Shown here in pieces: positions 36,248-42,349 of a stretch of 42,349 nt of DNA. Below the pieces are notes generated by a model. That model was given only the letters and a program-made list of their open reading frames with translations, made no database searches and was not told the DNA's origin. The stretch covers positions 1 to 42,349 of the forward strand of contig JADZDR010000012.1 in the NCBI GenBank assembly GCA_020850945.1. Direction: 5' to 3'. The stretch is from Acidimicrobiia bacterium (GTDB taxonomy: Bacteria > Actinomycetota > Acidimicrobiia > UBA2766). Position 1 is the first letter of the stretch, and each line of letters opens with the position of its first letter. A program made the position numbers and the translations under genes.

Positions 36248-36718
36248 CTACCAGTACGCCGACATGATCTCCCGGGCCCAGGCCGGTTCCCGGACCTCAC
36301 CACGGGGTGCGAAGCCGGACATGTGAGGCTTGACGTCGAGGACTGGCGTACCGTCGATGGCGTCGAGGCCGGCGACCTCGAGGCGCAGTCCGCCGGCCGA
36401 TAGGAGATGGCAGACCGTGACACCGATCCTGTTCGGACGGTCCCTGCCGCGCTGGGCGAGGATGCCGGTCAGCGGCCAGTCCCTCCGCCCCCGCGGGTAG
36501 CGGGCACCGTGGCACACGTCCGCCTCCACGACACGGTCGAACAGGTACACGACCTCGACGTGGGAGAAGGCATCCAGCCCCAGTGTCGCATCGGGGGTCA
36601 GGACAGCGGGATCGAGCACGATCTCCGAACCGACGGCGTCCCAGCCGTCGTCCTCGGCGACGGTGCGGGTCGCCCGAACCGTCCCGATCGGCCGTACGAC
36701 GTACTCGTTCGTGTCCAC
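36248..36718 (-). CDS. trmO: TrmO-like tRNA (t6A37) N6-methyltransferase
   Basis: The protein has 156 residues with the TsaA-like/UPF0066 pattern: VRPIGTVRATR, LGLDAFSHVEVVYLFDRV, RPNRIGVTVCHLL, VAGLDAIDGTPVLDVKPHM, and a C-terminal AWAREIMSAYW. E. coli TrmO uses SAM to methylate N6 of t6A37 in tRNA-Thr. This protein is shorter than E. coli TrmO and matches the single-domain members, so the precise target is not certain. It lies 22 bases downstream of the era stop, on the same strand, at the end of the phoH-era run. It starts with GTG at 36718. Confidence 0.82.
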   Translation of the reverse strand: MDTNEYVVRPIGTVRATRTVAEDDGWDAVGSEIVLDPAVLTPDATLGLDAFSHVEVVYLFDRVVEADVCHGARYPRGRRDWPLTGILAQRGRDRPNRIGVTVCHLLSAGGLRLEVAGLDAIDGTPVLDVKPHMSGFAPRGEVREPAWAREIMSAYW

Positions 36719-36740
36719 GTCTCCTTCGATCCCCCGGGCC

Positions 36741-37619
36741 TCAGTACCCGAGACGGCTCAGCGCGTCGGCTCGGCGCTGCCAGCTCGGCGACACCTTCAC
36801 GCGCAGGGCGAGATGGACGCGTCTGCCGAACAGTGCCTCGATCTGCTCGCGGGCGTGGGTGCCGACCTCCTTGAGCATGGCGCCACCCTTACCGATCACG
36901 ATCCCCTTCTGCGACTCGCGCTCCACGTAGACAGTCGCTTCGATCCGCACGACGTCGTCGTCAGTGTCGAGGCCCTCGATCTCCTCGACGAGGACGGCGA
37001 TGGAATGCGGGACCTCCTCCCGCGTGCGGTGCAACAACTGCTCCCGCACCAGCTCCGACACGAGGTGGCGGTCCGACTGGTCCGTCGTCATCTCGGCCGG
37101 GAACATCGACTCACCCGCCGGAAGGAGCGCGAAGAGCTCGTCGAGCAACAGCCCAACCCCGTCGCCGGACACGGCGCTCACCGGCACCCACGCCGCGAAC
37201 TCGTGCAGCCGCGTGCTCGCCTCGACCTGCGCGGCAATGCGCCCCGGGTCGCACAGATCGGTCTTGTTCAGCACGCAGACGGCAGGAGTCGAGGCGGGGA
37301 GCCACGCGGCGAGCATCTCGTCACCCCGGCCGAGCCCCGCGTCGGCATCCACGACGAAGCACACGGCGTCCACCTCCCCGAGTTGGCGCCGAGCCACGTC
37401 GTTGAGGCGCTCACCGAGAAGCGTCACAGGCTTGTGCACGCCCGGCGTGTCGACGAGTACGAGCTGGTCGTCCTCCCGGTTCACGACCGCCCGGATGGCG
37501 CTGCGCGTCGTCTGTGCGACCCCGGACGTGATCGCCACCTTCTCGCCGACGAGAGCGTTCACGAGCGTCGACTTGCCGACGTTGGGACGTCCGTACAGTG
37601 CCACAAACCCGAAGCTCAC
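36741..37619 (-). CDS. era: GTPase Era
   Basis: The protein has 292 residues. The GTPase domain shows GRPNVGKST (10-18), the switch region SGVAQTTR, DTPGVHKP, and NKTDLCDP. The C-terminal KH domain holds VYVERESQKGIVIGKGGAMLKEVG. Era binds the 3' end of 16S rRNA and assists small-subunit assembly. The GTG start at 37619 overlaps the CNNM/CBS stop by four bases, and ybeY and phoH lie upstream, which is the usual ribosome-maturation cluster. Confidence 0.96.
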   Translation of the reverse strand: MSFGFVALYGRPNVGKSTLVNALVGEKVAITSGVAQTTRSAIRAVVNREDDQLVLVDTPGVHKPVTLLGERLNDVARRQLGEVDAVCFVVDADAGLGRGDEMLAAWLPASTPAVCVLNKTDLCDPGRIAAQVEASTRLHEFAAWVPVSAVSGDGVGLLLDELFALLPAGESMFPAEMTTDQSDRHLVSELVREQLLHRTREEVPHSIAVLVEEIEGLDTDDDVVRIEATVYVERESQKGIVIGKGGAMLKEVGTHAREQIEALFGRRVHLALRVKVSPSWQRRADALSRLGY

Positions 37620-38911
37620 GACGCGGATCTGCCGTCCTCGACGCCGCCCAGGCCGGCCGGCGCATCCGTCGGTGCGCTCACGTCGACGGTCTCCACCCTG
37701 TGACCGTTGACCTCGACGGCCCGGAAACCAACACCCGAGACGGGATCCGTCACCTCGTCGCCTTCCCGTGGAACACGCCCGAGGAGTGCGAGCATGGCCC
37801 CCGCGACCGTGTCGGCATCCTCGACGCGAACTCTCGCCCCGACGAGGGTCGCCAGGTCGTGCAAGGGGTAGCGGCCGGCGACACGGCTCGTGCCGCCCGG
37901 CCCGACGCCGATCGGGACCTCCTCGGTGTCGTATTCGTCGGAGATCTCCCCCACGAGCTCCTCGATGACGTCCTCGAGCGTGACGAGCCCCGCCGTACCG
38001 CCGTGCTCGTCGACGACGATCGCGAGGTGGGCCCGCGCCTGCCGCATCTCGGCGAGGAGGTCGACGGTCCGCTTCTGCTCGGGTACGTGATGGGCGGGAC
38101 GGAGACGGTGCCGGACCGGTTCGCCGTGGTCGATCTCCCTCCCGATCAGGTCCTTGAGGTGGACGAGACCGACTATCTCGTCCACGTCGCCCTCACGAAC
38201 GGGCAGGCGGGTCAGCCCTGTCCGGGAGGCGATGTCGAGTTCCTCCCCGACCGTCGCTTCGGCGTCTACCGTGACCATGTCGGTGCGCGGCACCATGATC
38301 GAACGCACGATCGTGTCGCCGAACTCGAGGACCGAGTGGAGCAGCTCGACCTCGCCCGGCTCGATCATCTCCCCCACCGACGCGCGGTCGAGGACGTCGC
38401 GCAGCTCGATTCCCTCGTCCGTCCCCCGTGGAGCCCGCTGCAGGCGACGCAGAGGTAGCGCGACCGCCACGGCCACCGGCCCGACCACGCGCGAGATCAG
38501 GCGGAGGACCCCGGCGGCCGCCACCGCAACCGACGTTGGACCGCGGCGCACGACGACGAGCCCCACGGCCCGCTGCAACAGGTAGACGAGCACGACGGCG
38601 AGCGGGAGGGCGAAGAGCAGCCAAGCCCCCGTCACGTGGCGAAGGAGGAGCAGGGCGGCGAGGATCGCCGTCGCCTCCGTGAAGAGGACACGGAGGAAGA
38701 TGAGGGCCTCCGGCAGCGGATCCGACTCCACGAACATCGACTCGAGCTTCGCGGCGCGTTTCGATCCCTCCTCGGCGAGCATCCGCACACGAGAGCGCCC
38801 GGCCCGGGCGACAGCGGCATCGAGGGCGGCCATCAACCCCGCGCACGCCGCGAACACGAGGACGAGGATCCAGCCTGCGATGTCCACACCGAGATCCGAG
38901 GGAACGCTCAT
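37616..38911 (-). CDS. CNNM/CBS-domain membrane protein (HlyC/CorC family)
   Basis: The protein has 431 residues. An N-terminal membrane domain with about four helices (GWILVLVFAACAGLMAALDAAV, FLRVLFTEATAILAALLLLRHV, WLLFALPLAVVLVYLL, and a further one) is followed by two CBS domains around VRSIMVPRTDMVTVDAEATVGEELD and HLAIVVDEHGGTAGLVTLEDVIEELVGEI. The C-terminal CorC_HlyC domain ends with FRAVEVNGHRVETV. Family members are linked to magnesium and cobalt export or resistance. The gene lies between ybeY and era with 4-base overlaps on both sides. Confidence 0.9.
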   Translation of the reverse strand: MSVPSDLGVDIAGWILVLVFAACAGLMAALDAAVARAGRSRVRMLAEEGSKRAAKLESMFVESDPLPEALIFLRVLFTEATAILAALLLLRHVTGAWLLFALPLAVVLVYLLQRAVGLVVVRRGPTSVAVAAAGVLRLISRVVGPVAVAVALPLRRLQRAPRGTDEGIELRDVLDRASVGEMIEPGEVELLHSVLEFGDTIVRSIMVPRTDMVTVDAEATVGEELDIASRTGLTRLPVREGDVDEIVGLVHLKDLIGREIDHGEPVRHRLRPAHHVPEQKRTVDLLAEMRQARAHLAIVVDEHGGTAGLVTLEDVIEELVGEISDEYDTEEVPIGVGPGGTSRVAGRYPLHDLATLVGARVRVEDADTVAGAMLALLGRVPREGDEVTDPVSGVGFRAVEVNGHRVETVDVSAPTDAPAGLGGVEDGRSAS

Positions 38912-39375
38912 GAGATGCGCGCGAACTCGTCGAGTAGCTCACGCTCCCGGCTCTCCATGCGCTCGGCATCGGAGTCCTGCACGTGATCGTATCCGAGAAG
39001 GTGGAGGACGCCATGCACGACCAAGAGGTCGAGCTCGGTCTCGAAGTCCGCCGTGTCGCCGGAGACGTTCTCGAACGCCACGTCAGGGCAGACGACGACG
39101 TCGCCGAGGAGGAGGGGGAGCTCCTCACCCTCCTCCTGCGCCGCCCGGCCCCGCGCATCGTCCTCGATGGGAAAGGCGAGCACGTCGGTGGGCATGTCAC
39201 GGCCCATGAAACGCCTGTTGAGTCCGGCCATCGTCTCGCGGTCCACGGTCATGATCGAGAGCTCGGCACTCCGATGGATGCTCTCTTCGGTCAGGACGTG
39301 CTCGGCGAGGGCGCACAGACGCGTGCCGTCCACAGGTCGGACGCTCTGCTCGTCGGCGAAGAAGACGTCGGCCAC
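38908..39375 (-). CDS. ybeY: Endoribonuclease YbeY
   Basis: The protein has 155 residues with the metal site VVHGVLHLLGYDH, matching the UPF0054 consensus HGxLHLxGYDH, and the upstream block MPTDVLAFPIED. YbeY takes part in 16S rRNA 3'-end maturation and ribosome quality control. The GTG at 39375 lies 15 bases after the phoH stop. Its stop overlaps the next start by four bases. Confidence 0.95.
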   Translation of the reverse strand: MADVFFADEQSVRPVDGTRLCALAEHVLTEESIHRSAELSIMTVDRETMAGLNRRFMGRDMPTDVLAFPIEDDARGRAAQEEGEELPLLLGDVVVCPDVAFENVSGDTADFETELDLLVVHGVLHLLGYDHVQDSDAERMESRERELLDEFARIS

Positions 39376-39390
39376 GGACCCCTCCTCGGG

Positions 39391-40416
39391 CTATCTCGCC
39401 CCGCGTCGCGGTACGCGCTTGCCGTGCTTCGTCGGGGTGCCGCGGTCGCCGCCGTGCTGTGGCCTCGGGCGCGGGCCACGCTGCTCGGCGGCCCGGTCTG
39501 CGGCCTCGTAGGCGTCGACGATCTTGGCGACTATCGGATGGCGCACGACGTCTTCGCTGCCGAGCTCCACTCGCGCGACTCCTTCGACCTCGAACACGGC
39601 CGGTGGCACGGACATGAGCCCGGATCTGTCCGAACCGGGCAGATCGATCTGCGTCACATCTCCGGTGACCACCGTCTTGGCGCCGAAGCCGATCCGGGTG
39701 AGGAACATCTTCATCTGCTCGGGTGACGTGTTCTGGGCTTCGTCGAGGACCACGAAACTGTCGTTGAGAGTACGTCCCCGCATGTACGCGAGGGGGGCGA
39801 CCTCGACCGAGCCGCGCTCCATGAGGCGGGCCGTCGCCTCCGGGCCGAGAATGTCGTAGAGCGAGTCGTAGAGGGGCCGCAGGTAGGGGTCGACCTTGGC
39901 GAGCAGGTCGCCCGGCAGGAAACCGAGCTTCTCGCCTGCCTCGACGGCTGGGCGGGTGAGGATGATCCTCTGTACGACGCGTTCCTGGAGGGCGCGGACG
40001 GCCGCAGCCATGGCGAGATACGTCTTGCCCGTCCCAGCCGGACCGATCGCGAACGTGACGGTGTTCTGCTCGATCGCTTCGGCGTAGCGCTTCTGGCCGA
40101 CGGACTTGGGGCGCACGATGCGGGCAGGTGTCGAGATGATGCTGTGAGAGAGCACGTCCGACGGCACCGCCCCGCTGCGCACGATCCGCACGGTCCGCTG
40201 GAGTGCTTCCCGGTCGATCGTGTGGCCCTGCTCCACGAGACGGATCAGGTCCTCGTAGAGGGTGAGGACGGCCTCCGCCTCGGCGGCTTCGGCCGTGACC
40301 GTGATCTCGTTGCCCCGCACGAGGATGTCGGCATCGAACTCCGCTTCGACCACGCGGAGCAACTCGTCGTTCTGGCCGAGCAGCGCGACCATGAGTGCAT
40401 TGTCGGGTACGTGCAC
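39391..40416 (-). CDS. phoH: PhoH-family ATPase
   Basis: The protein has 341 residues in the PhoH family. Landmarks are Walker A GPAGTGKTYLAMAAAV, the Walker B region LNDSFVVLDEAQNTSPEQMKMFLTRIGFG, and VVTGDVTQIDLP. An N-terminal RNA-binding-like domain is rich in small helices. The C-terminal tail is basic (RPRPQHGGDR and KHGKRVPRRG). The GTG at 40416 gives MHVPDNALMVALLGQND. A CTG at 40446, preceded by AAAGGTGA at six bases, would add ten residues (TESTLAEVKV) and has the better ribosome site. PhoH-like proteins are linked to RNA metabolism, in keeping with the neighbouring ybeY and era. Confidence 0.94.
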   Translation of the reverse strand: MHVPDNALMVALLGQNDELLRVVEAEFDADILVRGNEITVTAEAAEAEAVLTLYEDLIRLVEQGHTIDREALQRTVRIVRSGAVPSDVLSHSIISTPARIVRPKSVGQKRYAEAIEQNTVTFAIGPAGTGKTYLAMAAAVRALQERVVQRIILTRPAVEAGEKLGFLPGDLLAKVDPYLRPLYDSLYDILGPEATARLMERGSVEVAPLAYMRGRTLNDSFVVLDEAQNTSPEQMKMFLTRIGFGAKTVVTGDVTQIDLPGSDRSGLMSVPPAVFEVEGVARVELGSEDVVRHPIVAKIVDAYEAADRAAEQRGPRPRPQHGGDRGTPTKHGKRVPRRGAR

Positions 40417-40468
40417 CTTTACTTCTGCGAGGGTGGATTCCGTCAGCGAGAGTCACCTTTCCTGCGGC

Positions 40469-40499
40469 CAGTCCGCACCCAGTCCGCACCCAGTCTACG
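40469..40499. repeat. 11-bp tandem repeat upstream of phoH
   Basis: CAGTCCGCACC occurs at 40469-40479 and 40480-40490, then a diverged copy CAGTCTACG begins at 40491. It sits between the phoH start and the first hairpin unit and may belong to the same repetitive element. Confidence 0.6.
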
Positions 40500-40506
40500 C
40501 CTCCCC

Positions 40507-40560
40507 CTCCTCCACGTGGGCGTACTCAACCACACCTATCGTGGTTCACTACGCCCACGT
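40507..40560. repeat. REP-like hairpin unit, copy 1
   Basis: The 54-base unit is repeated at 40579 with one difference (40535 C versus 40607 A). Inside it, arms 40514-40533 and 40541-40560 (ACGTGGGCGTACTCAACCAC against GTGGTTCACTACGCCCACGT) pair in 18 of 20 positions around the seven-base loop ACCTATC. Confidence 0.85.
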
Positions 40561-40578
40561 AACGCCGCCGACCCCACT

Positions 40579-40632
40579 CTCCTCCACGTGGGCGTACTCA
40601 ACCACAACTATCGTGGTTCACTACGCCCACGT
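40579..40632. repeat. REP-like hairpin unit, copy 2, containing the mtaB stop codon
   Basis: The second copy is offset by 72 bases. Arms 40586-40605 and 40613-40632 surround the loop AACTATC, and the stem can extend two more base pairs here. The mtaB stop codon (minus-strand TAG, 40621-40623) and last residues TTWA are encoded by its right arm and flank. Two copies in tandem next to a gene end resemble the paired REP elements of other bacteria. Confidence 0.85.
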
Positions 40633-41931
40633 GGTTGGGCCGGATACGCCGGAGGCGTCGGCGTGGGCCACGCGCACGTCCACCACGGAGCCGACGGCAG
40701 CGGCGGGGCCGTGCGTCGTGACCTTGAGGTAGTTGTCGGAGGTACCCGTCGAAGTCCCGGCCGACGCGCGCTCGATCATGACCGGGAGGGAGCGGCCCAC
40801 GAAACGGCTCCCGAACGCGGCCGTGAGAGCGGCGCCGGCACTTCGCATACGGGCGGAGCGCTCCTTCTTCACGCTCTCGTCGACCTGGTCCCGAAGGGAC
40901 GCCGCCTTCGTTCCCGGGCGCGGGCTGTACCTGAACACGTGCAGGCCCGTGAGCTCCGATCCGGCCACGAACTCGAGGCCGCGACGGAACGACGCATCCG
41001 TCTCCCCCGGGAAACCGACCATCACGTCTGCCGTGAGACCGGCGTCGGGACCGAGCGTGTCACGCGCGCGCCGCAGGACCTCGGCGTAGCCGGCGGTGTC
41101 GTAGGGCCGCCCCATCGCCCGCAGGGTCATGTCGTCGCCCGCCTGCAGGGGGACGTGGAGGTGAGGGCACACGCGCGGCTCGGCCGCCATCACGTCGAGC
41201 AGCTCCTGAGACACGCAGTCCGCCTCGATCGAGGACAGCCGCAGCCACGCGAGCTCGGGTACGCCGTCGAGGACGCGGCGCACGAGACGCGAGAGGGCGC
41301 CGCTGTCGCCACGGTCGACTCCGTAACGGCCGAGGTGCACGCCCGTGAGCGCGACCTCACGCACTCCCATCTGCACCTGCCCCCTGATACCGGCGACGAC
41401 ACCGGCCTCGGGTCGGCTCACCGGCGCACCCCGTGTGGTCGGGATGATGCAGAACGTGCAGGCGGCGTCGCATCCGGTCTGCACGCCGAACGATCCGCGC
41501 ACCGCGAACATCGCCTCACCCGCCGCAGCGGACCGCGCCGTCCCGGCACAGGCCTCGATGCCGCCCAGGCCGAGGACCGTGCGGGCGAGCGCTTCCTTGT
41601 CCTCGTTCGGGACGACTGCGACCACTCCGGGGACCGCGCACTCGGCGGGTGCGGCCACGGCATGGCAGCCGGTCACGACGACTCTCTCGCCCGCGGCGAC
41701 AGCCCGCCGGATGAGCTTGCGGGACGACTTGGAGGCGTCGCCGGTGACCGTGCACGTGTTCACGATCGTGACGTCGGCGCAGGCGTCGGCTCCGCAGGGA
41801 ACGAGGTCGGCGGCCGTCAGCGCCCGTGCCACCTCGTCGCTCTCGGACTGGTTGAGGCGACAGCCCAGCGTGAGGATGCGGAACGTCGAACCCGGCACGG
41901 GGTTCGGTTCAGACCCGGGCGTCCGTGACAC
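40621..41931 (-). CDS. mtaB: tRNA t6A37 methylthiotransferase MtaB
   Basis: The radical-SAM enzyme has 436 residues. The N-terminal UPF0004 domain has three Cys for one cluster in LTLGCRLNQSESD, VNTCTVTG and VTGCHAV. The radical-SAM CxxxCxxC is CDAACTFCIIP. The C-terminal TRAM domain ends SDNYLKVTTHGP. MtaB adds a methylthio group to t6A37 of tRNA, chiefly lysine tRNA. The C terminus (GVSGPTTWA) and the stop codon come from the REP-like hairpin. The GTG at 41931 overlaps the upstream regulator by 23 bases. A GTG at 41898 is possible. Confidence 0.93.
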   Translation of the reverse strand: MSRTPGSEPNPVPGSTFRILTLGCRLNQSESDEVARALTAADLVPCGADACADVTIVNTCTVTGDASKSSRKLIRRAVAAGERVVVTGCHAVAAPAECAVPGVVAVVPNEDKEALARTVLGLGGIEACAGTARSAAAGEAMFAVRGSFGVQTGCDAACTFCIIPTTRGAPVSRPEAGVVAGIRGQVQMGVREVALTGVHLGRYGVDRGDSGALSRLVRRVLDGVPELAWLRLSSIEADCVSQELLDVMAAEPRVCPHLHVPLQAGDDMTLRAMGRPYDTAGYAEVLRRARDTLGPDAGLTADVMVGFPGETDASFRRGLEFVAGSELTGLHVFRYSPRPGTKAASLRDQVDESVKKERSARMRSAGAALTAAFGSRFVGRSLPVMIERASAGTSTGTSDNYLKVTTHGPAAAVGSVVDVRVAHADASGVSGPTTWA

Positions 41932-42349
41932 CGAGCTCGTGGAGACGGGACTCGAGCTCGTCGCTCGTCATCTCGTAGAGGCAGGCAAGCGCCCGCAGGT
42001 CGTCACGGCGGATCGTGAGCACCCTGCCGTTGAAATCCTGGCGCTGCACCTGGATCATCGAGACGTACCGGCTCACCGGCTCGAGCTCGGAACCGTCGAG
42101 GTCCCCGAGTCGCGTGAGGTCCAGGGTGACACCGCCCACGACGGGGATCTCGCCGCGGCGCACCCCGCGTTCGGCAGGCAGGAGCTGCTCGGCGGGGACG
42201 TCGTAGAACTGGGCGAGCTTGTGGAGGCGAGGTACGGAGATGGCCCGCTCCCCCCGCTCGTAGGCACCGAGCACGGAGGCCTTGAACTCCTGTTGCGACT
42301 GCGCTTCCACATCCTGGAGGGACAAGCCCTTCTGCTTGCGGATGTTTCG
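41909..42349 (-). CDS. BldD-like XRE-family transcriptional regulator, 5' end outside window
   Basis: The frame is open from the right edge and reads RNIRKQKGLSLQDVEAQSQQ, then EFKASVLGAYERGERAISVPRL, LAQFYDVPAEQLLP. This is the XRE helix-turn-helix of actinobacterial BldD-like regulators, with the usual KASVLGAYERGERAIS signature. The C-terminal part lies at about residues 60-140 of the visible chain and holds LDLTRLGDLDGSELEPVSRYVSMIQ. The first few residues lie beyond base 42349. In Streptomyces, BldD senses c-di-GMP and controls development, but whether this protein binds that ligand cannot be judged here. It overlaps mtaB by 23 bases. Confidence 0.88.
   Translation of the reverse strand, partial: RNIRKQKGLSLQDVEAQSQQEFKASVLGAYERGERAISVPRLHKLAQFYDVPAEQLLPAERGVRRGEIPVVGGVTLDLTRLGDLDGSELEPVSRYVSMIQVQRQDFNGRVLTIRRDDLRALACLYEMTSDELESRLHELGVTDARV

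Noticed and set aside
39197-40489. Alternative minus-strand frame across phoH and ybeY
   Set aside because: Arg-rich translation without motifs, out of frame with the clear PhoH and YbeY proteins.
40507-40632. CRISPR repeats
   Set aside because: Only two units and a short spacer. Each unit is itself a long hairpin, more like a REP element.

Overview
The window looks like a chromosomal segment of a very GC-rich actinobacterium. The gene content and order (BldD-like regulator, mtaB, phoH, ybeY, CNNM/CBS protein, era, recO, uppS, glycyl-tRNA synthetase, dgt, dnaG, primary sigma factor) fit a deep-branching group such as the Acidimicrobiia. That placement is an inference from gene content and protein style, not from a marker phylogeny. 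Most genes are packed head to tail with 4-base ATGA or GTGA overlaps, and GTG starts are common. No CRISPR array, integrase, transposase or phage gene was seen.

Layout. Bases 1-938 hold the 3' part of a proline-rich gene. A long minus-strand run (6894 down to 951) encodes a hotdog thioesterase, a small membrane protein, a low-molecular-weight tyrosine phosphatase, a fructosamine-kinase-like protein, an MBOAT/SGNH pair for exported O-acylation, a PadR regulator and a small degenerate ABC-ATPase-like protein. Plus-strand genes from 6992 to 10991 encode a proline-rich anchored protein, a SnoaL-like protein, a YccF protein and IlvD. A tRNA-Asn(GUU) gene follows. After it comes a three-gene ABC transporter operon (11311-15408): an intact ATPase, a ten-helix FtsX-type permease, and a second ATPase-like protein that has lost its Walker A, Walker B and H-loop residues.

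From 15835 to 19320 lie a lipoprotein, a membrane protein, a stand-alone E2-type acyltransferase domain and a secreted metallophosphoesterase. The minus strand from 34213 down to 19331 is mostly housekeeping: recO, uppS, a 1858-residue single-chain acyl-CoA carboxylase, azlCD, glycyl-tRNA synthetase, a DUF2071 protein, dgt, dnaG and rpoD. A plus-strand membrane protein (34377-35549) and a gene-poor stretch with a decayed HNH endonuclease fragment separate this from the last minus-strand block: BldD-like regulator, mtaB, phoH, ybeY, CNNM/CBS, era, trmO.

Functional links. dgt-dnaG-rpoD is a macromolecular-synthesis cluster. phoH-ybeY-CNNM-era is the usual RNA-metabolism/ribosome-maturation cluster. 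MtaB and TrmO both act on t6A37 of tRNA. MBOAT plus SGNH forms a plausible transfer-and-release pair for acylating an exported polymer. The best candidates for something undescribed are the ABC operon with the pseudo-ATPase, the PadR-linked mini ABC-like protein, and three strong inverted-repeat structures: a 36-bp palindrome at 15672, a 44-bp palindrome at 26959, and a duplicated hairpin at 40507-40632 that supplies the mtaB stop codon.
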